A stretch of 64,000 nucleotides of DNA from Fennellomyces sp. T-0311 (taxonomy: Eukaryota > Mucoromycota > Mucoromycetes > Mucorales > Lichtheimiaceae): the NCBI GenBank assembly GCA_025266875.1, contig JALLLT010000020.1, positions 124,001 through 188,000 of the forward strand, given 5' to 3'. Under the pieces are notes generated by a model. It did not search any database. It was not told the DNA's origin and worked only from the letters and a program-made list of their open reading frames with translations. The position numbers and the translations under genes were made by a program. Of this stretch, positions 22,353 to 31,756 are shown one piece after another (the stretch's first letter is position 1; the number at the start of each line of letters is the position of its first letter).

Positions 22353-24219
22353 ACGTCCGGCCGGAAAAAATGTATACAAAGTTTGATTGCTTATATCTTC
22401 ATGGAATCACAGCCATTTTACATGAAACAAAAAAGATTTGATAGCCACGCAGTAAGATGATTTTATCATTTGGTTTTTAATACTATTTGTCCTGTTATGC
22501 ATGTTTGGTGGCTAGTAAAATAAAATTGATCAGTTTTTTTTTCAAGAAATTTTTCGGAGATTGAGTACCAACCTTCTTGCATTAATTTTCAGTTTCAAGA
22601 GAGCTACCATCTTCTTCAACAACTGCCACAGAATGGACAGCGTTTCGCTGATGCTCATCATGATAATATTTGCATTGAATGACCGTCTTTCTCCACAAAG
22701 ATAAGAGGTCATTCGAATGCACTGCAGCAAACAGGCGGTACAGTCGATGTGCAAATTGAACCTCAGTAGTATTTGCTGGCTCTGGGTTGTATGCAATCTG
22801 CTGTTTGACAATGCCCCACAGGCCTTCAATCGGCTGCAGTTCACAATGATACGGAGGCGTTTTCATAACTGTATGACCATATTTGCTGGCAATCTCATGC
22901 ACAGCATAGGCAACAGGGTGCTCACTTCGTATTTCCTTGAGGCGTTCAAGAAGAACCCTCTTGGAAGGAAGTTTTCCAGGCTTTAGCGAAGGAGGCACTG
23001 TGTATTGGCTTTGTGAAAACCAGTCGCGGATATCCTGGACACGAGCGTTGCTGTTAGGAAGTGGGTCGACTTTGCGGAAATGATACTTCGCACCATCCAT
23101 ATGGATGATGCATCCAGAAGGGAACCGTTCGCTAAGTTTTTCACAAAGTCTTTCAAAGAGCTTTTCGAACAAACTTGCATTGAAGTTACCGTGGTAATCA
23201 TGGTAATCTGGAGCGATATTGGCATCCTTTACACATTGTGGCAGATCGGCAAATGCTTGTGCAGTATTTTTTGTTGGGGGACGTCCACGCTTGCGCTTCA
23301 TACCGACATTCTCTTCTTCTTGAACATGGGCTTTGCCTTTGACTGGCCAGATGATTGTATTTTCTTCAACTAGCTCAGCCCTGAGACAATTGTTCTCCTT
23401 ATAAACTGCAAAGGCACCAAACATTACCAACATCGGCTTACGCCCAGTTTGGTTGACGACAGTGTCTGGGACATAGTACGTCCGTCTGGCGTGATGGTCT
23501 AAGTGACAGTACGACTCATCAAGAAACACCTCCGGTTGGATAGGCAGCTCATTACGATTCAGATTGCTCAAGCGTCTTTCCAGATATGTCTTTCTGTAAT
23601 TGACGATGGCTTCGCTGTCATGAAGAATATTTTGCCGTTTTCCCATCTCATAATGAAGTCCAGCAAGCTTCAAGTCCTCTTTCATAACCGAGAGAGATGG
23701 CACATCAAATCCTTGGTTCTCGAGGTGCGTGCGGATACGTTTTGCTGTGGCTGGCTGACCGGTCTTGGTGCATTCCACAGTGAAATTTCGAATTTCATTG
23801 ACATACTCATCCGAGAGTACCTTCCTTGGGCGACCTAGCTTCTTACTTTCATTTGGCAAATTCAGGTCATTAGAAAGGGTAATGATTCGTCCCGCCGTTG
23901 TGTCCCCAATGCCAAAGAGGTCCTGCAACACCTTGCGCGGGGAGTCGTCGATATTGAAGTTTCCGAGTCTTCTGTGCTCACTTATGTATCGATGAGCGAT
24001 AATAAATGAAGTCCATTCGTTTTTTGTAATGCGCGCTTGAGTGCGTTTTAATTCAGGTGATGCCATTGTATGCGATGAAATGTAGGTCAAACGAAAGCGA
24101 GACGTGTCAGGAACACGAAAATCGCAGTCTTAACGTAAAAAAATGACATCACGAGGAAGTTCTATTAATGAGCACTTTTTGCACCCAAAATTTTGTATAC
24201 ATTTTTTCCGGCCGGTCTT
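22353..24219 (-). mobile_element. Tc1-like transposon, apparently complete
   Basis: Terminal inverted repeats of about 28 bp contain a perfect 24-bp core starting CCGGCCGGAAAAAATG (22357-22380 and complement at 24192-24215). TA dinucleotides flank at 22351-22352 and 24220-24221. The outer four bases of the two ends differ. It encloses one uninterrupted transposase. Confidence 0.9.
22582..24090 (-). CDS. Tc1/IS630-type DDE_3 transposase, intact 502 aa, with unusually long D-E spacing
   Basis: A single exon with ATG at 24090. The N-terminal region (1-170) holds helix-turn-helix-like segments including a LGRPRKV AT-hook-like motif. Catalytic positions: FLDESYCH (first Asp), IIHMDGAKYH (second Asp) and CELQPIEGLWG (Glu). 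The first two are separated by an insertion with KRKRGRPP, another AT-hook-like motif. About 89 residues lie between the second Asp and the Glu, far more than the 34-41 of classical Tc1/mariner. No stop or frameshift is present. A diverged, dead relative lies at 1158-1878. The enzyme should cut at the 28-bp termini and insert at TA. Confidence 0.9.
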   Translation of the reverse strand: MTYISSHTMASPELKRTQARITKNEWTSFIIAHRYISEHRRLGNFNIDDSPRKVLQDLFGIGDTTAGRIITLSNDLNLPNESKKLGRPRKVLSDEYVNEIRNFTVECTKTGQPATAKRIRTHLENQGFDVPSLSVMKEDLKLAGLHYEMGKRQNILHDSEAIVNYRKTYLERRLSNLNRNELPIQPEVFLDESYCHLDHHARRTYYVPDTVVNQTGRKPMLVMFGAFAVYKENNCLRAELVEENTIIWPVKGKAHVQEEENVGMKRKRGRPPTKNTAQAFADLPQCVKDANIAPDYHDYHGNFNASLFEKLFERLCEKLSERFPSGCIIHMDGAKYHFRKVDPLPNSNARVQDIRDWFSQSQYTVPPSLKPGKLPSKRVLLERLKEIRSEHPVAYAVHEIASKYGHTVMKTPPYHCELQPIEGLWGIVKQQIAYNPEPANTTEVQFAHRLYRLFAAVHSNDLLSLWRKTVIQCKYYHDEHQRNAVHSVAVVEEDGSSLETEN

Positions 24220-25084
24220 TAGATATAAATACTCGTTGTAATCATTCGTATGAAGGAAAAAAAGAAGCCCAAGTCTCACAGGATCCGTTCTTTCTGATTG
24301 TATACTGATTTCTTCCATCTTTACAAGTTTCAGTATGTATATATTCAACTTCCCTTGATTATTCCCAAGTTTAGAAGTCCTAACTTTTCATTTCTGCTGC
24401 TAGTATATTATATTTGCTACTGATATAATATACCTTAAACGCTGTATGCTTCATCTGAATCGCTTTTCGTTGTGGACTACTTTAACCAAATTGTATTTTG
24501 TAAGTAAAAATATAGTTATATCAGCATCTGACACCTGTTAATTAATTTGTATGACCTAGACAACAATGTCGGTGTGATATTCTCAAATAAGATCAGACGT
24601 GAAAGTGCGAGACCGAATTCAAGATGTTTTTATTGATGACAAACTACTCAGATATTTATATTGTTGAAGCGGTCGGGATGAGTGCTTCTTGGTGATGTTC
24701 CGAATCCATGTTTAGGTGGCGATTTAGGACGAGCGTCCTGTTAAGTAACTTATCCATGTTTCAGGTAAACTCTGTTGTATCCACAACATGATTATGGCTT
24801 ATGCATCATTTACCCTTGTTTGCTTATTGACAACGGGTTACTTTAATTTTCCGATCTACAGCCACATCTCTGTCTTGACATGCGTTCATCGTAATAACCT
24901 TGCCTATCTTAGTGAAACCCGCATAACCCTGGTTACCACAGCGGTTCATGTGCCTTACAACCATGTCAATGATCCAACCTCTCGAGAATAAGCTTTTATT
25001 ATTTAAAGTGATGATTCAACATACGAAATAAATCAGTCATTACTTGAGTCTCGTCACTTACCTGTCTTTTACTACTGTTGAATA
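24220..25084. other. AT-rich stretch without a confident gene
   Basis: A 67-codon frame at 24788-24991 has no recognisable features. The stretch probably contains the 3' end of the OTU-bearing MULE, but no terminal repeat was identified. Confidence 0.4.
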
Positions 25085-25330
25085 TCACAGCTGTATTCGA
25101 GCTGCTTGATTAACTTCCCAAATATTGTATCGTTCTTTCCACATATGTGTTCACGACAGTAATCACGGTTTGCCTGAACATAGTCCAGCATAGGTTTCTT
25201 GACCGCCATATGTTCCTCCTCATTTCCTAGGATATGGAACGCGATTACTCGAAAGCCTCAGAAGCCATCACCAAGAACATCTTGCTCTTTTGAAATATAG
25301 TCTGCTGGAAGTTCAGCAGGAGGCTCTATT
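25085..25330 (-). pseudogene. OTU cysteine-protease exon of MULE 3; catalytic Cys codon is TGA
   Basis: Minus-strand translation gives EQDVLGDGF-stop-GFRVIAFHILG, then EHMAVKKPMLDYVQAN. This matches the OTU catalytic loop D-G-x-C-G-x-R followed by the long helix. The codon at the Cys position is TGA (25258-25260). The rest of the loop is well kept, so the loss of the nucleophile looks recent. No intron was seen within the exon. The exon upstream of it (25346-25780) is Lys/Arg/Ser-rich and the conserved His region was not located. Confidence 0.66.
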
Positions 25331-25345
25331 TGCTTGCTACGTAAA

Positions 25346-26754
25346 TCATACGTAGTTTGTTATTAGAGAAATCATTTGATACATATGGAAAAAGTATACA
25401 TACCGCGAAAATGTTCGTTGGCGCTTTTTGTGTAGCACAAGGGTATCTCTAGGTTCAGCACCATTCGCTTGCTGTTGCTTTCGTTTACTATCAGATGATT
25501 GGCTGCTACTAGCTTCACTGATGACATTTCTGTCTACTGGCTTTGAAGATTCAGAACTTGAGCAATTATTAGTCATTGAAAATCTCTTTTTTTTAAAAAA
25601 GAAATATTTATACCTCTGGATTTTCTTCTGACGATATTCGCTTTTTGCCTTTTTCTGAACATCATCCCTCCTTTCGGATTGTCTTGAGGCATGAAGGTCG
25701 CGGTCAGTCTTGGCTTTAATACGCCTGGTTTCTTCTTTACTGTCATCTATATGTTTCGACAAATATTTAGATGTCTTCATTTTACTGATGATTTAACTTG
25801 ATATCCTCTAAGTCACTATTACCTTTGGGAGAAGTATCAGCTGAATTCGATGCTTTTATCAAATTTAACGCGATGTGAGTCAATAGAATGTCATAACACA
25901 TAGTTCCTATTATGCACTGCCCTTCTATTGATAACACATACCTTCTCCATTCTTGCACTTTCTTCTAATCCCTTTTGTTTCTGAAGGTTCAGAAGAAGTG
26001 ATGCCATGAGACGGCGCTTGTTGCTCATGTTTCGATGGAATTCTGGATCCAATTGTGGCTCGCGGACGTCCTTTTGGTGTTATGCTCTTTACAACTGAGA
26101 TGTCATCTATCGAAATGGCTTGGAAGTTGTTTACTGCTTTTGAGATGGAGTCTATAAAGTTGAGCTTTTGTTGGTCATCCGGGCAATGAGCATATTCACC
26201 TTCGATATTAAACAGCAACTTTTTGAATTTGTCGTCGACTGCTTCTGCTGTACGACGGATGGAGAAGGAATGGAAAGGTTCTATAATTATATATTAGCAG
26301 GTGTTATTCAAAGGGTCGCAATGATCGCATAGAATACTTATCACACATACCATGTTTGGCACTCCTGTCAAGATACCATCGATTGTCAATCAAGGATGAG
26401 TCGATGATTATTTCAGAGCTATTGCTGTTGGCTAACAGATCATGGTAGCAGGGAAGGCGGTAGTTGCTCCGTATGGTGCAGCGGCAAGTTCGGTCTACAT
26501 TAGTATCTTCATCTGCAGCTGCATCTCTAGCTTTGTCGATTTCTTTCCGCAACCGCCGGATGGCAAAATGGCCAACAACATGCTCCAAAGGCGCAAGGAT
26601 CTCTGTTGCTTTTTTGTCGATGATTGTATTTGTTGGATCTTTCTGCAGAATCTTCGAGTAACATCTCTTTTGCTGCTTCCTTATCTCGCTTCAGCTCCTA
26701 ATAATGATGAATTCATTCTTAGATTAACCATAAGTATAACAGCAAAGGACCAAC
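25346..26754 (-). pseudogene. MULE 3 C-terminal exons: SWIM finger and basic tail
   Basis: Minus-strand exons: EELKRDKEAAKE (about 26,700) leading after a frame change to IIDKKATEILAP and VVGHFAIRRLRKE; then the SWIM finger CRCTIRSNYRLPCYH (about 26,490-26,440); then a Ser-rich linker with PKGRPRATIG (26,218-25,925) as is common in MULE C-termini; and a charged, Ser-rich segment (25,780-25,346). The frame change near 26,640 suggests a small deletion or an unrecognised intron. Confidence 0.68.
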
Positions 26755-26828
26755 CTCTTCTTCTAGAAAGATATGAATATTATCTATAACTCTATTGATC
26801 TTTCCAGGCTTTTGAATAATTTCTAGGG

Positions 26829-26990
26829 ATCTAAATACGGGCGGGCAGGCCTGTGAACCGCCCGTTTTGGCCCGGCATTTTCGGGCATCGGGCCAGGAAA
26901 GCTGTATGAAAGTGGGTGCCCGAACGGGCACAGTCCTATATAGTGGCCCGCCCGTCGGGCCACTGGCCTGACCGAGTGCCCGAATGTGAA
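26829..26990. repeat. GC-rich patch with many GGGC/CCCG words, possible hAT-type non-autonomous element
   Basis: In an AT-rich setting this 160-bp patch carries repeated CGGGCGGGC, GCCCGAACGGGC, GGCCCGCCCG and CGGGCCACTGGCC words in both orientations. Such subterminal repeats are typical of some hAT and related non-autonomous elements. No clear ends or duplication were fixed. Confidence 0.4.
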
Positions 26991-27446
26991 GCATATGTAT
27001 TTTCTTTATGAAACGTCCATCTAAATGGCCCTTGTTATATATGTAATTTGATTCTATCAAAACCGTGTATTGCAAATAAAGATTAATCAACTAAGTATAC
27101 ATCTTTAATATGGAAAGATTTGTCAAAAGGTTGAGCAGTTTCTACAATGATCCGGTTACACAATGATTGGTGTTGATGGGCCAAGTTGCGACAATGAAAG
27201 GCTGCTACAGGATAAAGTTGGGTTTTATTGAATGACGTTTTTTAGTGAACGCTCGCTGATCTCAGCTTTCCGCTCTCGTCTGTTCCATTTAAAGGATTAG
27301 AAATGAAAAACCTGCCCGGCAGCAGGGAAAAGGAGGAAGACATAAGAAAAAGATACAAGGTTGAGAAAAGAACTGAAAAGGAAACAATAAAGAAGTTATT
27401 AGTAGGGGATACAAAGTAAAGTCGGAAGGAAGCGGTAAGGCTGCTA

Positions 27447-29691
27447 CAGTGGAACCCCGCTTTTTGCACACCCCTGCTTTTTGCACATAATTTTCAGGTA
27501 AACCCGCTCTTTACTTAAGAAAATTTGCACATCCCCTGCTTTTTGCACTTTGCACACCAAAATTTGGGATGTGCATTTTTCCTGCTTATCCTATATTATT
27601 CAGATCTGATAGCGGGATATGAGATTCGAACTCGGCTCTAAGAGTTTTCCAGAAAGGTTGCTAAAAAAGTACAAATTATTATTATGTAAAATAAGAAGTC
27701 AGTGCTGATTGGTGCGTCTGGCCCTTTTTGCAGAAATCATCACGGACTTTACGCAACTCCTCCATAAGTTCGCCATGCTCTAGATCATCCAAAATATTAA
27801 GAATACCAGCAATCATATCAGCCTTCTACAACCAACTATATGTTGGAGTAGGAGAAACAGCATCTTCATGCTGCTGAGATTCATCACCTGCTTCTGTAAT
27901 GGATACTTCCGCAAGTTCCTCATCGAGCAGAGCACTGACAATTTCTTCATTGGAAAGCACCATATGCGTTGCACCAGCTTCCTAAGGTGGATCTGCATCA
28001 AAATATTGGGCTTCTAAAGAATCTTTTCCATACATATGATCTAAATGACCACGGATCTGATTCAACGCCATTATTTCTGCTTCGTCTAATCCAACGTCAG
28101 TGCCCTCACCCTCTCCACCCAACACTTTCGTTTTTCTGTAGCAGTTAGTGATTGTGGCCATCGTAACTTTGCGCCAAGCAGCATGCGCCCATTTCAGAGC
28201 TGTAAGCACATCTACACGGAATGTGTTTCCATCATTTGCTGACAGGCCTGCCTTTAGACGTTGCTGGATTTTCTCATATGCATGCTCATACTGTCGGTTC
28301 CTATTTATAACATAGAAGTTGATCTGTTAAGCTACTATTAATGTTAATTTAAATATACCATAACGTACTTGACATGTGCCTTAAAACTTTTGATGATACC
28401 AGCATCTAGCGGTTGCATCACTGACGTCGTGTTGGGAGGAAGATAAAGGAGCTCAATGTTGGATGGCGTAAAGTCGATCGCAACATGGCCAGAAAAGTTG
28501 TCCAAAAGCAAAATGATCTTGCGCTTTTCATATCCCATGGCGTTGTCCAATCGCTTCAAGTACAACGTGAACAGTTCACAAGTCATCCATGCATTGGCAT
28601 TAGCATAATAGTTGCTGATATTGACCCGTTCCTTCTTTGCCTTTGGTATTATAAGTATACATATCTAAATTATTTAGCATAGTAGTTGCTTACTCTTGAA
28701 AAACAAGTTGGCTTTTTAGACTTGCCAATAAACCATAGGTCACGTTTATCTGAGCCATCAGCATTTACAGTAACTACAACTGTCAACCTGGGCTTGTCCT
28801 GCTTGACGCCTTTGAAGCCAGTGGTAGCAATTGTAGTTGTAGGAGCACTGGCATAGAAGTAGGACGTTTCGTCCATGTTGTAAATGTCCCTGGGTTCATA
28901 ACCTCTTGTTTTGGCTTGAACCTCAGGTAACATAGTAGCTGCTAGCTCGGTATCCGCTGAGCTAGCTTCTCCGTGGAGCTTGACCATCTTTAGCCTGTGG
29001 CGTCTGCGAAATCGGCCTTGCCAACCATTCGAGAAATCCAATTCAGTTTCTGGAACGTCAAGCTGCCGAGCAAAATCTCTGCCAGCAGACTTGATAACAT
29101 GCCAGTTAATTGGTGTTCTGTCAAAGAATCTTTGTTCTATCCACATTGCAAGAGCACTCTCTACAAGCTATATATGCAGCATTGTAAGTAATAAAGCTAA
29201 GTATTTCTTTTTTATTAGGGCGTGTACTGGAAATTTTGCTCGCGATTTCTGCCGATCATTGCTGGTTACTCCCGCTTGGTCGTCAATCCTTCTTCTTTTA
29301 ATCCAACGGCCAACAGCAGTTCTATCAGGAACGTTCTGGATCTTCTTCTCGTTCTGGGCCCAATTGATAAGATCACGGATCTTAATCGGTCTGTTGGCTC
29401 GTTCTCTTTCAAAAAAGTATGAAATGATGGCTTCTTTATGATTTTCCTCGATTCTAGGCTTTTCTTTTGGTGGCATATTTAATAAAAAGAATAAGAGAAA
29501 GAGCAACGCTTGCTAAGATATTTGAGCTTATATAATATCATCTATTTTGCGCTATACTACATACTATTGGCTGACACTAACTAACGGATATTATATTTTC
29601 CTTCGTGTAACAACCTCGCTTTTTGCACACCCCCGCTTTTTGCACATAATTTGGAGGTAAACCCGCATGTGCAAAAAGCGGGGTTCCACTG
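27447..29691 (-). mobile_element. Pogo/Tigger-like transposon copy 3, full length (2,245 bp)
   Basis: CAGTGGAACCCCGC starts at 27447 and its complement ends at 29691, both flanked by TA (27445-27446, 29692-29693). Subterminal repeats GCTTTTTGCAC are repeated two to three times at each end. It encloses a four-exon transposase and sits within MULE 3. Confidence 0.93.
27982..29476 (-). CDS. Pogo/Tigger-like transposase, catalytic region intact, C-terminal tail truncated
   Basis: Exons 29228-29476, 28694-29167, 28359-28640 and 27982-28323 join in frame through GT-AG introns of 60, 53 and 35 bp. The N-terminus has a Psq/CENP-B helix-turn-helix (NHKEAIISYFF...INWAQNEKK); then a CENP-B-type domain (SALAMWIEQRF); then the DDE_1 core with YNMDETSYFY, LLLDNFSGH and QPLDAGIIKSF, giving D-D-D. 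A TAG at 27982-27984 ends the frame at about 449 aa, whereas homology to copy 1 continues to about 27,680 with another TAG at 27826-27828. The missing tail is acidic and may be dispensable, so activity is possible but doubtful. It is the best-preserved of three copies in the window. Confidence 0.85.
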
Positions 29692-29693
29692 TA

Positions 29694-30579
29694 CGTCAAT
29701 TAGCACTATTCAAACTGCCTGCAGCACGCTAATCCGCAAATGTCTTAGAACTTGGATAGGATCGGTATTAGTGTGAAAGGGCTATGTGTTCAAGCAAAGA
29801 TAATTTCCAGCTGGCATTGTGTAAGCAGAAGTAAAACGCGATGATAAAGTGGATCAGTATAATGATAGCTTTATTACACGAAAAAAAAGGACAACAATAG
29901 TGATTGAAAAGTGCCTCGACCATACAGGTGCTTTATTACCGAAAAAAACCAACCTTTGGCTTACTAAAGGTGGTGCTTCGCAGAAAACCATTGGATAAAG
30001 AAAAAAGAGCTACGACAAGCATCCTTCTTCATCTTGAGTAGTGCGCTTGAAAAAGTGTACCTATTTGAAAAACAATAAGGGTGGCTGTGTATGCACCATT
30101 ACAGTATGTACGCAGCCACCCTTTTTTGATTGGGATGCACAATGTCGAAATGGAATGGAGTGCCGGTAAAACAAAGCTGAGTCATATGGTAAAATTCAGT
30201 TGTATGGAAAATAAATATGGTCGAGTAGTACTGTATGTGGTGATTAAAAATTCGTTCTGAAGCAATATGGTCGATCTGAATTCCATTTGACGGGCATCGA
30301 GAGAAAAAACGTTGCTGAAAAAATGCAAAGCAGGATGCATTCCTACGCCATTTGCGATGTCGAATTGCTGGTTTATCTCACTGTGTCGCTTTGGCTTTTT
30401 GTACTTCTTGGTCTTCCTTTGTTGCTTGCAGAAGTTCTGCTGTTTCAAAAAAGTGTGTGCAAGATAGCGATTACATGATCTAATACAATAAAGATGACTT
30501 TTGCCCAAACCTTATATACGATAACACAAGGCAGAACCCCATTTCACTTCTATATTAGTCATTGCTGCATTAAGATCGT
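29694..30579. other. Stretch without a gene between pogo copy 3 and the MULE 3 core
   Basis: No convincing frame. It contains an 11-bp perfect hairpin (30077-30123) described separately and may be MULE intron or inserted non-coding sequence. Confidence 0.45.
30077..30123. repeat. Hairpin with GGGTGGCTG stem followed by a T run
   Basis: AAGGGTGGCTG (30077-30087) pairs perfectly with CAGCCACCCTT (30113-30123); wobble pairs extend the stem. A T6 run follows. Confidence 0.6.
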
Positions 30580-31520
30580 TTACATTGTAGATTTCATTAG
30601 GCGGGCCACTTTAATTTGGGCTCTTGTAATTTTGGGTTCGGGCAAAAGACATGGCCCGTTTAGAGCCCTAATAATTTCCTTGATAACAGCATGCGTTCCT
30701 TCGACTCGCTGAGTGGATCGGACACCGAGGTTAATACGGTTAGCCGTCCAAGCACCTGCCCATTTCTCTTGGTATTTTAGTAGACTTAATGTATTAAATG
30801 AGAAGGTAAGTAAAGATGACAAGTAAAGATCGCTCACGAATAATATATTACCTTTCAAGATACTTCTTCAAGCTCTCTTTGTTTGGCATTTCAGCAGTGA
30901 CAGCATAGTATTTGCTTTTAGCCTTTATAAAGCCGTTATGGCTTAGAGCATACAACATTTCCATCACGGCAGCCTTGTACTTTGTAATGGCATTTTCATC
31001 GATGCTTCTGATGTCCAATTTTGCCTCGAAGTTCATCTGCATATGCCAGGAACAGAGAGAATGCGGAACTGTTGGAAAAATATTCTCGAGACTTTCACGA
31101 AGAGAATGGTCATTATCCGTAATGAATAGTCCAGGTGCGCACGGTACATTGTCGACCGTGTTGTAGATATCCGATTTTAGACAATTCAACAACCATGCGT
31201 ATGTGTCCTTCTTCTCGTTGATAATGAGCGCGTACGCGATAAAGAAGGTGCGCAGCGACTCGGTACTCTTATCTGATGCCAGGTTATCGACGCCAACGAT
31301 ATGGACAAGTGGTACATTGGCCATATTAGTCTTGTACGTTGCATCGATAATTACAACCTCAGGGAATCGGCGGACTTTGCTGATTGAATCTCTCGGGGCA
31401 ACGAATAAGTGGCTCAGTTCTCCTTCGTCCGTAGTGCTGTATCGATACAAATAGTTTTCGGTCCTGAGCTTGCTTGCAATATTGGAGAAATCGTCGGCGT
31501 AGGTAGTGTCGGATCCAGTA
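30580..31520 (-). pseudogene. MULE 3 catalytic core (DDE)
   Basis: From the LINE target duplication inward the frame reads GSDTTYADDFSNIASKLR, then EVVIIDATYKTN (first Asp), GLFITDNDHSL (second Asp), CSWHMQMNFEAK, and after a short intron (about 30,780-30,850) STQRVEGTHAVIK (Glu). All three catalytic residues are present, unlike MULE 2. The host element is nonetheless broken by the nested LINE and pogo copy. Confidence 0.83.
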
Positions 31521-31756
31521 GTTCAAAAGTTATAATTTATTTTTGAGAGGTAATAGACCAGCTTCTAAAGGTATTAGGTCTCTCCCTTGCGGTTCGAAGG
31601 TGTTGTTAAATTTGTACAAAAGGATGAGAAAATCCATGCTTGAAAAAAAACCATATTGGTGAACGAAAAAAAAGCAGACCAGTGTAGTCCAAGATGGTAG
31701 ATAGCGGGGTGGCACTGTCATATTGTAAGTAGACCCTTACAAAACCAAACATGTCA

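Noticed and set aside
27242..27486. Minus-strand frames near the pogo left end
   Set aside because: They run through the terminal repeat and have no conserved content.
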